Origin: Pseudogymnoascus destructans
Lineage: Eukaryota; Ascomycota; Leotiomycetes; Thelebolales; Thelebolaceae
Assembly: GCF_001641265.1 (NCBI RefSeq)
Contig: NW_020167543.1
Span: 149,501 to 213,500, forward strand
Length of the DNA stretch: 64,000 bases
Reading direction: 5' to 3'
Shown here: piece after piece, positions 33,184 to 44,524 of the stretch
Layout of the letters: each line of letters begins with the position of its first letter
Position numbering within the stretch: the first letter of the stretch is position 1
Notes under the pieces: generated by a model
The model's database searches: none
Seen by the model: the letters and a program-made list of their open reading frames with translations, nothing else
What the model was told of the DNA's origin: nothing
Position numbers and translations under genes: made by a program

Positions 33184-33809
33184 ATGGCTCGCACCAAGCA
33201 AAAGCCTGAGCGCCACGGTAAGTATTCCACCCTACCCTACAAGCAATACAAGGTTACTAACTCAACAAACAGTCGATATTCACAAGACTGCGCGCCGAGC
33301 CCGCCAAGAAAAGATCTGGAGCTACAATGCCCAGAAAAGGAACTGGGAGCGGGATCACCCTGGCTCCAACTTCCCACAACAAGCCCCTCGCCCTGTCCCT
33401 CCTTTGAGCAAGGCTTCTGTCAACAGTATGCTATTCTTTTCTAATAGAATATTGTTCACACTACTAACTTATATGAAAGAACGGATCGTCGCCGAGATCT
33501 GACACTACCAGAAGTCGGCCGCCCTCATCCTCCCCAAACTCCCATTCCAGCGTCTTGTTCGTGAAGTCGCGCAAAGCTTCATGTCAGACCTCCGCTTCCA
33601 GTCTACTGCCATCTGTGCCCTCCAAGAGGCCGCTGAGGCCCACCTTGTGTCATACTTCGAAGGTAAGCTGTCTCTATGAACACCTACAAAAACTATACTA
33701 ATAGTGCGAAGGGGCCAACATGTGCGCCATCCACGCCAAGCGTATCACCATCCAGAACAAGGATATGCAGCTTGTGTCCTGGTTCGCCAATTCTCGCAGC
33801 ATTAGATAA
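33184..33809 (+). pseudogene. Divergent histone H3-like variant with premature stop
   Basis: Four exons with clean GT-AG borders: 33184-33217, 33273-33425, 33480-33662 and 33712-33809 (156 codons). The start MARTKQ is as in H3 in an ACCATGG context. The tail that follows (KPERH, HKTARRARQEKIW) is unlike canonical H3. The fold region is clear: YQKSAALILPKLPFQRLVRE, SDLRFQSTAICALQEA and MCAIHAKRITI. Loop 1 has the H3 length and LRFQ rather than the LRWQ of CENP-A, so this is H3-type, not CenH3. A TGA stands where H3 has Arg (E-I-stop-x-Y-Q-K-S), consistent with CGA to TGA. The C-terminus differs from the usual RRIRGE. A TE-rich neighbourhood and the stop suggest a decaying variant gene. Confidence 0.75.
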
Positions 33810-33984
33810 ATTAGTGTGTTCTTGTATAAATAGTCAATTGATGATTTCACAACCTGTCTTTAGTATTTCAGTCGTGACAGTAACGGTATACAGTAACGCT
33901 TAATTACATAATTTATGATGAAACTGAAGTTCATTATACTATAACTTAAATATAAAAATATAAAATAATAACGTTATGCAAATG

Positions 33985-35171
33985 TTAACTATATTGCTCG
34001 CCGTATGGCGCGTGCCTTTTAGTCTTCGTGCGTTGGCAGACGTCGCACGTCCGGAGGTGACTCTTCACGTCCCTCCTCATCCCCACCCAGTATTTCCGTT
34101 GTAGCATCTCCTGGGTGCGGGCGAAACTGAAGTGGCCGGCGTGAGGGTCGTCGTGGTGCGTGGCTAGTAGTTCCGCCCGCATCGGTGGCGAATCGGGGAC
34201 GTATATGGCGCCCTTCCTTCGGAGTAAGCCGTCCTCTCCTGTCGTCCACAAGGCGGCCTCTCGGGGTCGCCGCATCGAGTGCGGGGCTGCCGCCCGTTGG
34301 GTGACGAAGTCATCCCGGGACTGCAGTTCTAGGAGAGCCTCTCTTACCGTCGCCCCTGAGGGCGAGTAGGGTCTTTCTCCCGCGACGATGGCGTTCGTGT
34401 CCTGGCGCCGTAACGGCGCCGCCTCCGCGGTCGGACTAGGTTGTTCCAAGCTGACTGCTAGCTTCGCGCTTAGTTGGTTCGTTCCTCGTTGGCGGCCTAC
34501 CGCGATTAGAGGTGGCGGCAAGTCCGCAGCCGTCTCGGGGCCGCTACATAGACGGAAGTGTAGGCCAGGTAAGTGTTGGTCAAGGGTAGGGTCGTCGAGG
34601 GGCTGGTAGTCCGGTCTCCGCGACGGCCCGTCCGCAGGGTTGGCCTTGCCGGGGCGGTATTCGATGTAGAAATCGTAGCGGGCGAGCGACTCCGCCCAGC
34701 GTGCTTGCCGTCCGTTTAGGCTCCTCTTGGTCATGAAGTATCGGGGTTGTTGTGGTCAGTCCGTACCCGTACCGGCCTCGTGACGCCCCGGAGGTACTGG
34801 CCCCAGTGGTCCATAGCCAGGACGATGGCCAGGAGTTCCTTGTCGTGAGTGTCGTACCTGAGCTCCACAGGGGAGAACTTCCTGGAGAAGAAAGCGACTG
34901 GGTGCCACTTCGCCTCCGGTCCGGCCCCGAATAGCTGCGACAGGATACCCGACGCGGCGTACCCCGAGGCGTCCGTTTCTACCTGCGTCGGCAGTTCGGG
35001 CTCGTAGTGTCGCAGCATCGGGGCGGTGGTGAACCGGGCCTTAAGCGCGTCGAACGCTGTCATGGCGTCTAGCGTCATGTGGAAATTGCGCCCCTTTTCG
35101 ACCCCAGTAGTCTTTAGGAGGTTAGTATCGTCGCCATGTATAAGGATTATAGAGTCCATTTTGCAGAGCAC
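33985..35171 (-). pseudogene. Ty3/gypsy pol relic (RT end, RNase H, integrase zinc domain), family E
   Basis: Minus strand. The right part (35130-34735) holds the RT-RNase H linker and RNase H (QVETDASGYAASGIL, FFSRKFSPVELRYDTHDKEL, VRTDHN). A 1-nt frame loss near 34740 follows. The left part (34734-33985) continues with ARWAESLARYDFYIEYRPGK and the integrase HHCC domain (THHDDPHAGHFSFARTQEML, CDVCQRTKTKRH). No LTR, gag, protease or integrase core remains. The sequence is GC-richer than its surroundings and unlike families A to D and X in detail. The outer ends are not defined. Confidence 0.85.
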
Positions 35172-36423
35172 TAGAGATACTCATTTGCATGTTCTTGACT
35201 TGTGACCGTTTCTAAGTATCTGTCACTTGGTGTAAATCCATCAAGTGTTTCGCTAGTGCCACAGTACCACCTGATTCTCTATACTGCTTTGTACAATATG
35301 AACATTGCCACATTAAGTGCCCATTTTGTTAGTATGTTGCAAAGGATTCCTATCATGTTGCCAAATCCATGAAGTTCGTTTATGACGCCCTGATTTTGGT
35401 GTAACTAACAGTACTATAGTACTATTAGAATCTAGTTGTAAGGAGCGTCGATCGGCGTATGTAACAACCATAGCTAGGCAAATAATGCCTATCATGAAGC
35501 CTGTTTCGTCGAAGTTGTAGAAATCACAGTCTTAAATGCCGTATTTTGCCTGTATATTCTCTACTAGTTGAAACCATGCTCTAATTTTTGGATCTTCGCA
35601 TAAGGCCCTTTGAAAGTCGTACGCGCGATTAAAATGCGCCTTTAACTCTAGACGTCATTGTACAAATCGATGTGCCTAGATCTTGCTAACGCGTTGTCCC
35701 CTATGCGATTCTAGGATATAATTTGCTACACTAGCTAGGGCGCAAATCCTCTTGCATCTAGCTTAAATATATCTCGAATAATTACTCCCTCCTCTAGCTC
35801 AGTCAATTTAAGACAATTTGCCTTAGCTTCACGTCGATGTGTTCGGCTAGCCATCCTGTCGGAAAGTGTCGAGTAAGGTACTCTATAGAATTTTTCAGTA
35901 GAGCAACGGCTAAGTTTCTTGGATTTTTGAATAGCTAGGACGATTCGCGCTTCTCTCCCACGCCATTCTCTATCCTACCATCCCCACTTATTCCCTCATA
36001 AACCAACCCCCCTTTAATCACGCAAAAAACACGAAAAAACTAGAGATAATCCAAAAAAGCCAAACAAAAACAGTATACCCGCATAGACACAGGACCCAAA
36101 AACAAGACCCATCAAGGCTTCCCAAGCAGGCCACATCATTCATATACACATTCCACCCCCCCAAAACCTGACTCCAAAACGCCTCGCGCCGGCCCAGCCC
36201 CTATGGAATAAAGTAGGTATGTGTAGTTGTGGTATAGGAAGGCGACAGGGCGGGGGAGGCCGCGGTACCGCGACATAGCCGCAACGAAGAGAAAACAGTA
36301 GAAAGCAGCGGGAATTGAAATAGAGTCGCATAAGCAGAACAAGAGTATTTTCATCAATCGACCTTCAAAGAGGACTCGCCGGCGCCAAACAAACAGACAG
36401 ACAGGCGGACAGCAGACAGATGT
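35172..36423. other. Intergenic, AT-rich, no gene seen
   Basis: Short ORFs only. The last 300 bp (C/A-rich) are probably the 3' untranslated region of the next minus-strand gene. No repeat family is recognised. Confidence 0.4.
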
Positions 36424-37610
36424 CTACTTCCGGATAATAGCCTCGTAGATTGTCGCCAACGCGCCCACAGCGCAGCCGCCGACAATGCCCTCCCATCCTC
36501 CCGCCGCGGCAGAGCGAATGCGCGCGACGGGCTCGGGATCAACGAGACCCCAGAAGGTGGCGCCATGGGAAAAGACGGCGTAGGTGATAATCGCCTTGGC
36601 AACGTTGAAGGTGAGCGGGTCGAACTGGTACTCGAACCTTTGTGTGCCGCGGGAGCGGGGGCGAGCGGTAAGGTTGAAGAAGTACGCGAACGCCAACGGC
36701 ACGACGAGAGCAGTAGCGAGCCAGAGGGTGAATGGCTGCCAGAAGCTCGAGGTGAGGAGGAGGAACAAGTCCGGTAGCGAGACTGGGTAGGGCTTCCTGT
36801 TCAGCATCGGCAGGGCGGGGATGGAGAACGCGTAGCGGTCTGGGAGGATCTCGGAGCGGAGGTTCGCGGCTTCGAATAAGAGGATTATCGTCTCGATGCT
36901 GAGGAGGCTCGAGAGCGAGGCCCGCGCGGACTCAACGGCTTCGGCAGCGCCTGTGGAGACAGCGACTTCCATGACCTGGGAGCGTAGGGCTGCGGTGCGG
37001 CGCTCGAGAACATCGGCGACGACGGAGGGGGAGGGGGGAAAGGGGACGGATTGCGCGAGGGAGAGAGCGCGCGCGGGGGTGCGGGTTAAAGCTGAGCGGG
37101 CACGGGTGGTTGCGGGCTCGATGTCAGAGTCGTCACTGTGAGGGGTGAGATGTCAGTTTCTTGTTTATCGCGGTAGGTGGTTTGGAGGGGTGCGACGCGT
37201 CGGGGAGGGGGGTTCTTACACCAAGTTTGAGAGTTCGTCAGCGGCCTTTGTGGCGCGTCGCTTGGTGACTTTGACGACTTTCTCCTCTGCTGCGACTTGC
37301 TCTTTCTTGACGGGGGAGAGCTCGTTGGTCGAGCGGCGCTTGTAGAAGGGCGCGACGCGCGCGTCTGTGGACAGCTCTGGGTGTTGGCTTAGAAACGAGT
37401 CGATCAAGATCTCGAGATCCGCCTTCTTCTGGCCGTTCGGGCTGGTGGTTCGCGTCAGTACATTCTATACAATAGTTGTATTATAGATATATTTTGCGCG
37501 CGCGCGACGGCGCCGGCACGGCGAGGGAAAGCGCACCTCAGGTCTAGGTCGGATGCGAGCTCCTCGAGCTGCGCCTTGCGCATTTTCTGGAGGAAGCTGG
37601 ACGAGGACAT
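36424..37610 (-). CDS. SAP-like domain protein with C-terminal membrane segments
   Basis: Three exons: 37610-37537, 37441-37220 and 37135-36424, in frame, about 335 aa. The N-terminus (MRKAQLEELASDLDLSPNG, then KKADLEILIDSFL) has the helix-extended loop-helix pattern of SAP/HeH domains. A basic linker follows (PFYKRRS, KVTKRRATKAA). The C-terminal half has hydrophobic segments near LPDLFLLLTSSFW, LATALVVPLAFAYFF and AIITYAVFSHGATFW. This layout suggests an inner nuclear membrane or ER protein whose N-terminus binds DNA or chromatin, as in SAP/HEH membrane proteins. That role is inferred and I do not recognise a named orthologue. The first intron is 95 nt and its acceptor was chosen because it alone keeps the SAP loop in frame. 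Confidence 0.72.
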
Positions 37611-38187
37611 GGTAGCGACGCGGATGCTTGTGGTCGCGGATTTGAGGCGATTGCGATGCAAGTGTTGGCGGCAGTTTTTTATGGAGTTGGTGGTTGTGGG
37701 AGGGAGGTACGTGCGGGTTGCAATAGTACGATGGGTATGTGTGTTGTTGATAATTGCGGATGGCAGGCTCCGATTGTTGTCATAACAATCGCGTTTTAGC
37801 GCCAGATTGCAACGGTGAGGAAGCCACGTGACTCTAACGTATGCTGACGTCTGGCGGAAGGCGCGATCGGGAGAAATTAATCTTCAGAAGGTTAAGTTGT
37901 AAATTAATCCCTTGCTTGATTTTTTGATTGTATCGTGGGATTGTAATATGTACCGTGATTAGTCGGCGTTTGTTTCAATTCCATTGTTGTGCTCCATTGT
38001 CAGAAATTTAATTGTTCCACCATTATTTTCTTATTTATCATAACAATAAATTTAATCCACTCATATTTCAAAAACTTCAAAGTAGTGTTTTAATATTCGT
38101 ATTTATTCCCACCATTCATCATTTAAGTATACAGCAACTAATACCTATGCCATACCAACTTCCATCCCACGTAGTCCACTAGATAGC
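37611..38187. other. Intergenic between P450 3' end and SAP-protein start
   Basis: The right-hand part is very AT-rich (37880-38110). No gene is seen. The left part is the promoter of the SAP-domain gene. Confidence 0.4.
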
Positions 38188-40271
38188 TTACTCAATATAC
38201 CGAATAAATCGCTCCTCCCCCTTCTTCACCAGCCTTGCCGGGATATAAGTCTGTCCAAAATTCAACTTCAACGTAATCATCGACGATGCCGTCCTAATAA
38301 TCTCCCTCGCCTTCTTCGCCGCCTTGGCATACACCTCCAGCTTGTCCGGCACGCCCATCTTAGCCACCTCCTCATCGGTCGCCCACTCATCAACGGCGAG
38401 CTCGATGGAGTACTTCTGGAAGATGACAGCCAACAGGGCGATCAACTCGACCTGCGCCAGGCGGCGCCCGAGACACGACCGCGGCCCGTCAGAGAAGGGC
38501 AAGAAAGCGCCGCGCGGGGGGCGGAAGAGCTGCGCAGACGACGTCTTGCCCGTGAAGCCGCCAAAACCCTCCTCTTCCGAGTCCTCTTCGATATGATTTG
38601 CCGCGTCCTTTCTGAGCCATCTCTCTGGGATGAAATCATCCAGGTCGTCCGACTTGCCACTTACCTTTGACACACCCCTGCTAGGCCAGCATTTTGGGTG
38701 GCGATGGGCGCCGACGACGTTGAAGTTGATGTACAGTCCCTTCGGCAACGTGTGTTTCTGCCCATCCACCACAATCGTCTGGTCCTGATTGGCACTGACC
38801 GACTTCGGGATATTAGTAACCGGCGGCATTAGGCGCAGCATCTCGTTCATGGTGGCGCCCACCATTCCACCGAGCAGGTTATTGACGCTGTAAGCGTAGT
38901 CCCACGTCTTCGGGTCCGAGTCGCCGAAGATGGTGCGAACTTCCTTCTGGAGGTTGCGCTGCGAGCTCGGGGCCATGGCGAGCTCCATTAGGGAGAAGTG
39001 GATGGTGTTGGCGGTGGTCTCGTGGCCGGCGAGGAGCATGACGAAGGAGTTGCCGATGATGTTCTCGTCGGTGAGGCCTCGCTTGTCCTTGTTCGATTCC
39101 AGTTGGCCTGGCGCCTTCTTTTGGTCGGGTCGGTCTGCGTCGGCCGCGCTCTTGACTAATGCGCCCATGATATCCATGCCTAGCGTTTTCTCGCCCGCGA
39201 GCTCAGCTTCCACTTTCCTCTCGAGGAGTTCCTCCATGTACAGCTTCCAGTTCTTGTATGATTCCCAAGCCCGCTTCGCCCTCTTCACTGGCGCGATTTC
39301 TACGACTGTCAGTTATAACTACTCCGATGGACATGGGTCACTTACTCAAAAGCCACCTCGGCGTCAACATTAGAATGAATATGTCATCCAGAACAGTAGA
39401 TAGTGCCTTCTCAAAGCTCATCGTATGCTCCCCCAAAGGCTTATCACCCATATGAATTAGCCCCGAGTCCTTGTCTCCGGTGCTGAATGCATCTCCCGGC
39501 CACAGCAACCTAACACCAAACCCCATAGCGCTGATAATGTGCAACGCCACGCGCATACAATCAGCCGGGATATCGTTCAGCGTACGACTACTCTTTTCGT
39601 TGCCGTCCATCCATTTCCTGATCATGCCCTGTGCCTGCGCCACCGACTCCGTGAAGACAAGCGAGTTGTTCTTTTCGTTGAACCCGGGCGCCGTGGCCTT
39701 GCGGTGCATGCGCCACTCTGGGCCCTCGGTGGTGACGACGTTGCGGCCGTAGATGTCAAGGACCTTATAGCTCTTGATGGGCTTGGGGAAGGCGGCCTGG
39801 CGTGTAGTTATCTGGTGGATGACATCGGAATCGGCGGACCAGAGCATGTTGTTGACGGGCGAGACAGTGATGAAGGTGTCCGCGCCCAGCTCACGAGGGT
39901 CCTCGTACAGTTCATTCCACGACCAGTCTGGGGAAAGGAATCTACGCCGGTGGTCAGCTACCGAGAGCGTTTCTCATAACGTGGGCAGTAGCATACTTGG
40001 ACCAGCTCTTGTGCCACTTGTCTGGCCATGTCTTGTTGATCAGTTTTAACCATAATTTACCACTTATTATCCAAAACAGAGTGATAGGGTAGATGGCTGG
40101 ACCGCACCATTGTCAGCTTGGCTCAGTTGGTGAGAAGGGACTAGACATACGTTGAATGACATATGGCAGACCGGTGCTCTTTGCGTCCTTCAGATTACGG
40201 CAGAAGCGTGTGAATTTTGAGAAGGCCCAGTAAAGGGGCAGCGCAGCTAGCATCACCAGGAGGGAGACCAT
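38188..40271 (-). CDS. Cytochrome P450 monooxygenase
   Basis: Four exons: 40271-40151, 40096-39997, 39941-39346 and 39299-38188, in frame, about 642 aa. The N-terminal anchor is MVSLLVMLAALPLYWAF. The I-helix is LLAGHETTANT (about residue 362), the K-helix has EMLR, PERW is preserved, and the haem loop is FSDGPRSCLGRRLAQVE with the Cys ligand. It is an ER-bound haem-thiolate enzyme. It is longer than most P450s (about 500-550 aa), with an extra acidic/Gly stretch between PERW and the haem loop (EEDSEEEGFGGF) and a long C-terminal tail, as in some fungal CYP families. ATG 40271 is the first in-frame ATG; an in-frame GTG 51 nt upstream is not a likely start. Substrate unknown. Confidence 0.9.
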
Positions 40272-41411
40272 GGCGGCGTTCTTCGGCCACACAGCCGTTT
40301 GTTCAGTCTGATCTGGAGGCACGGGTCCTGGCGGGACTGGTGAGCTTTAGTTGTAGTCGCTCGGGAAGTGGGGCGCGCCGTTCAGTCGGTGAGTGTGGAT
40401 CAAAGTAAATTCCCCGAGATTCTTAGGAGGGGATTTATGCAGAGAGACTCGGACGGAGAGGGAAAGGGGATGATAGATAGTCAAGATGAAGATGAAACCT
40501 CTGCGTCCACTATGGATCGAGGAATTGGGAATGTGAGCTTGGACAGCGCATAATGACGGGGGCATATCTCTCCATTTCCATTGATCAAGAATAGCTAGAC
40601 ACGGGATCTAGGGCCGGGAGGTAGGGTAGTAAGCAGGGTGAGAGGGGAGTTGGTCGAGGTGCGTTCGCACTAGGAGTTGGGTATCCCACACCGCATCGGC
40701 AACAGGTCGTTCCGAAGCAATTTTTGGTGGAAGCGAGGCGCGAGGTCTCATTGTGGCTGGGGGGTTGTTGGCCATAAAAGAAGAACGAAAAAACGGAGTA
40801 AGTCATGGGTACCATGAAACGTGTCGATCTCAACATGGTTTTTGAATGTTCTGTATGTACCTAGTACCTGTGTTAGCATGTTTTAACAGAGATCGTTGAC
40901 TTCTAAGATTACTGCGTAGAGTAGAAGAGTAACAAGTACTCTAAGATGCTCCTAGCCCGTCCGCAATATTGTATGTCTGGAGCATCTACTGCTGTAGTCG
41001 TATGCAGCATCCCTACAGGTTCCCCCCCCAATGCCTCAAAGAGTTCCTTCCTTGCCAGCGATTTCTGATATATACATCCTAAATCGTCAACTAATAACTC
41101 TGTGTTATAGTCAGCATTTGTAGGTCGACATAGGCTTAAATCCTTCGTATGTCAGGGCAAACGCCCATATTCTTCTGCCGCTGATGCCAAGACACATATA
41201 CCATGCCTTATATGTAAGGTATAATACTCCAATGCACGTGATCACAATAAATTACAAATTACATTACTCACACTATCGCTTGACCCGATCTCGTTAGACC
41301 CGATATTAGCTAATCCCACACAAATCGACAATTCGCGATATTCCTCGTCGAAATTGCTCACAGCGACGGCACGATACTCAGCAACTTCACGACAACCTTG
41401 AAATCGCCAAG
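40272..41411. other. Divergent promoter region between P450 and eL42
   Basis: About 1.1 kb without a supported gene. It must hold the promoters of the P450 (leftward) and the ribosomal protein gene (rightward). Confidence 0.5.
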
Positions 41412-42176
41412 ATGGTACGTGATAAATTTGCCCTGCTCATACCGGTGTATCTCTCCTCTGGATGCTCTGTCCGACGGCTCTGATGGCTTCGATACGCATG
41501 TTGCGCGGGACGAGAGAAATGGTACTGGTTCGAGACGAATTGACTAGATGAACCACACGACGCCCACGGGCATTCGGCTTGCATGACAGAGAAACAAGGA
41601 CACTGCGAATCCTTCACCAGACTCTCGTTCCCTCCATCCCCGAAGCCCTCGAGCCACGACGACTGCGAGCATCTAGAGCACGAGATACAACGAGCGAGAA
41701 ATCCCCGCCGACCACAAACTAACATTCCCTCCCAGGTCAACATCCCAAAGACCAGACGCACCTACTGCAAGGGTAAGGAGTGCAAGAAGCACACCCAGCA
41801 CAAGGTTACCCAATACAAGGCAGGAAAGGTAATTCACGACCCCATCCATCCCGCACCTGCGGCGAAAACCTCCCACCACTAACACCCCATTCTCCCAGGC
41901 CTCGCTCTTCGCACAGGGAAAGCGTCGTTACGACAGGAAGCAGTCCGGTTACGGAGGACAGACCAAGCCCGTTTTCCACAAGAAGGCTAAGACCACTAAG
42001 AAGGTTGTGCTTCGTCTCGAGTGCACGAGCTGCAAGACCAAGGCGCAATTGTCGTTGAAGCGCTGCAAGCACTTCGAGCTGGGGTACGGCTCCCTCCCCC
42101 CGTTGATGGCGACGAACAATGCTGACAATACGATAGTGGTGACAAGAAGACTAAGGGCCAGGCTTTGGTGTTCTAA
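41412..42176 (+). CDS. RPL42: 60S ribosomal protein eL42 (L44/L36a)
   Basis: Four exons: 41412-41414 (the ATG alone), 41736-41828, 41899-42083 and 42137-42176. They encode exactly 106 aa, the usual length of fungal eL42. The sequence has VNIPKTRRTYCKGKECKKHT, QSGYGGQTKPVF and LECTSCKTKAQLSLKRCKHF, including the zinc-binding CxxC pairs. It sits near the E-site of the large subunit. The first exon is just the start codon, followed by a 321-nt intron (GTACGT...CCCAG); this is common in ribosomal protein genes of filamentous fungi. No damage is seen. Confidence 0.97.
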
Positions 42177-42966
42177 ATGCTTATTGCTTTTGTGGGCATG
42201 GAAGCGTGTCAGTGTTCTTGCATAGGCGGGCGATGGGACAACTGGACGGAAATGTCGCAAGCTGGGTCGGACCGCGGCACTTTGAGGCATTGCAAAATCT
42301 ACTGATTCGCTAATGACTGATGATGATGCTGATGCGATTGTGTGATGTCTCTGGACGTGTGTGCATGCATGGCTCTGTGAGGCGTGATGAGGGGTGGAAG
42401 GCCCAGGATGGCCGGTTCGAAATATCAGCAACAGTCATGTTTTCGGATCTTAACACCTGTGTCGACATGTCATATATATACCACTATCCGAATTTGCGAA
42501 AAGGTATTTTTACAAGTCTCAATATCTCTCTCTCTCTGCCCTTCTCTACTCAATCTTCATCTTCCCGATCACCTCCCCACATACCCTTCCCAAGATTTCA
42601 GATGATGAACAAATTGGTCCGTGTTACTGAGAGGCCTCAAGAACCTCGTTATGGCGACAACACCAGCACTTCGTGCACCTCTGATTGAAATCACCCCTCT
42701 CCCATTTTTCTCCCGTCAACCTCATATCTCATTTCACTCGATCTTCTCTCTCCACCATCTCACTCTCCTCACCCACCTTCCCAGTACGAACCCGCCGATC
42801 CAAAAACCTCGCATGAACACTCAATTCCTCCTACCCAAACACAACCCATCCTCCTCATACACCTCCACCGGCTCCGGCGTCCTCTCGCGGCTCTTCTCCA
42901 TACAATTCATCCAGCGGGACGATGTAATGAGTTCGCCAGCAGCACTTTTTCTCTCCGACTCATCCA
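42177..42966. other. Intergenic, no gene seen
   Basis: 3' flank of eL42 and downstream flank of the broken PD-(D/E)XK-like gene. The ORFs here lack any recognisable similarity. The stretch near 42960-42900 may include decayed C-terminal coding sequence of that gene. Confidence 0.4.
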
Positions 42967-43546
42967 TTATACCGAGGAATTCGCAGAATGACGCAGAGTG
43001 GATGAGTTGGCGAGCTCAATGACGACAGTCGGCCAGCATGTGCCTATATACATGAACTGGGAGTCGGGGTTGTGATGGATGACCACGCGTTCATAGCTTG
43101 GGGGTTCGATGAGTAAATTCGCAGATCCACAGGCGGCTATGTCTTGGACAAACAGCCTCGATTGAGCATCTCTGTCCGCTATGGCGTCTAATCTGTCTTT
43201 TATCCAGGAGTCTACCCGGATTTTGAATGCTTGATGCACAGTTACGGGCCTCCGTAGGACGAAGGTGCTTGTTCTGGAATCGTAGCTGAATCTAAGATAG
43301 TAAGTAAGCATGTGAACCACTGATGACAGCGTCACCAGTGCCATATACGAACGTCAACTTGTCATACACCCATCCCCAAAGAGTTTCATTTTTCTCAATA
43401 CGGACAATCAGATCGTCGTACTCGTGAAGCTGCAGTGGCAGTACGATCTAGGGATCATCCAAGTTGTGTCGGCGTCGTTGAAGACTTCGGAGGAGGAGTA
43501 GGATCCTCGCCACGTTGGCCGTTAGTGGTAGTGTCTTGGTCTCCAT
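42967..43546 (-). pseudogene. Fungal PD-(D/E)XK-like (Uma2-type restriction fold) protein, truncated
   Basis: Exon 1 (43546-43353) starts METKTLPLTANVARILLLL and contains LPLQLHEYDDLIVRIEKNE, then WGWVYDKLT. A 61-nt intron (GTTCGT...TCTTAG) leads to exon 2 (43291-42967) with TFVLRRPVTVHQAF, HHNPDSQFMY and WPTVVIELANS. This is the pattern of a large fungal family with a PD-(D/E)XK-like core (PDSQF and VIELA positions), often linked to TEs and of unknown role. A TAG at about codon 33 and loss of the frame after ELANS, where members usually continue for 80 or more residues, indicate a dead gene. A hAT element ends 170 bp upstream of its start. Confidence 0.65.
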
Positions 43547-43716
43547 GGTGGATTTGGAAGGCGGGGTAGTTGGGGGAAGCCGGGGATGGCGAGGGGTCGG
43601 AGGGGGTGGTTGTGGACATGATGTGGGGTTGGATGGGGATTGGAAATGCCTTGAGGGTATGGGAGGCTGATTTGGGATGATGGTTCTGTGTTGTTCGCTA
43701 TGGCCGGGGGGTCAGT

Positions 43717-44284
43717 CAGTGTTGCCAATAGTGCGTCTTGGCAATATATTGGAATGAATTCCCATATTGTATTACAATCATATGGCAGAAGACCATATTG
43801 CATTACAATCATATAACGCTAATAAAGCTTGGCAATATCATATATTGCAGTCATATATTGAAGAAAAACAATATAAATCAAGTGATTAGTTCCATATATA
43901 ATATCACATGTTATTGTACTGTATTCTTAAAGCAGGAGATAATAGTACCATATGTGATAGCCCAACTGACATATTGAAATGACAGTACTACTCGTCGCTC
44001 CATGGAATGTTTGTAACATGAAGCCATGACTTCGAACACTCTAAATACTCAATAGTATCAACTCCTAATCGATTCCTTCGATCTGTGATTGAATCTTTGC
44101 CCCTAAGAATAGAAGTTCAGGCTCAGCACTCATTGCAGGTATCGATAACATGTTGAGTGCCATCCTTTGAAGATTTGGATATGCTGTCCGCTAAGCTCCT
44201 TCCATCCACCAATCCCGAGCGTTACACTCTAGGGTAATTGCTGCTTGGTAATACTTCATATACTCATCTTGAATTAGGGGTTGG
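43717..44284 (-). mobile_element. hAT DNA transposon remnant (3' end and inverted terminus)
   Basis: The left end begins CAGTGTTGCCAATA, a typical hAT terminus, with AT-rich subterminal repeats (ATTGTATTACAATCATATGG and related) to about 43870. The transposase tail lies at 43988-44284. The right part is missing: the element stops where the minisatellite and C LTR begin. Confidence 0.75.
43988..44284 (-). pseudogene. hAT transposase, C-terminal dimerisation domain
   Basis: Minus strand: DEYMKYYQAAITLECNARDW, then after a stop YPNLQRMALNMLSIPAMSAE, then a frame change to SITDRRNRLGVDTIEYLEC and KSWLHV. This is the conserved hAT C-terminal dimerisation domain (W, YP.L..MA, LSIPA.SAE) with its usual tail. 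One stop and one frameshift show it is inactive. Confidence 0.88.
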
Positions 44285-44524
44285 TGTAATGGTGGGTGCA
44301 TGTAATGGTGGGTGCATGTAATGGTGGGTGCATGTAATGGTGGGTGCATGTAATGGTGGGTGCATGTAATGGTGGGTGCATGTAATGGTGGGTGCATGTA
44401 ATGGTGGGTGCATGTAATGGTGGGTGCATGTAATGGTGGGTGCATGTAATGGTGGGTGCATGTAATGGTGGGTGCATGTAATGGTGGGTGCATGTAATGG
44501 TGGGTGCATGTAATGGTGGGTGCA
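44285..44524. repeat. 16-bp minisatellite (TGTAATGGTGGGTGCA) x15 derived from the C LTR terminus
   Basis: Fourteen perfect 16-bp units run directly into the LTR at 44509, whose first 16 bases are the fifteenth unit. The unit equals the outer terminus of the family C LTR, so the array arose by amplification of the LTR end. Translations of the repeat explain the MHPPLHAPTITCTHHY-type ORFs; they are not genes. Confidence 0.95.

Noticed and set aside
33184..33809. H3-like gene as the centromeric H3 (CenH3)
   Set aside because: Loop 1 has the canonical H3 length and LRFQ, and the start MARTKQ is H3-like. CenH3 normally has a longer loop and LRWQ.
43738..43977. Plus-strand 79-aa ORF
   Set aside because: It lies in the AT-rich subterminal repeats of the hAT element.
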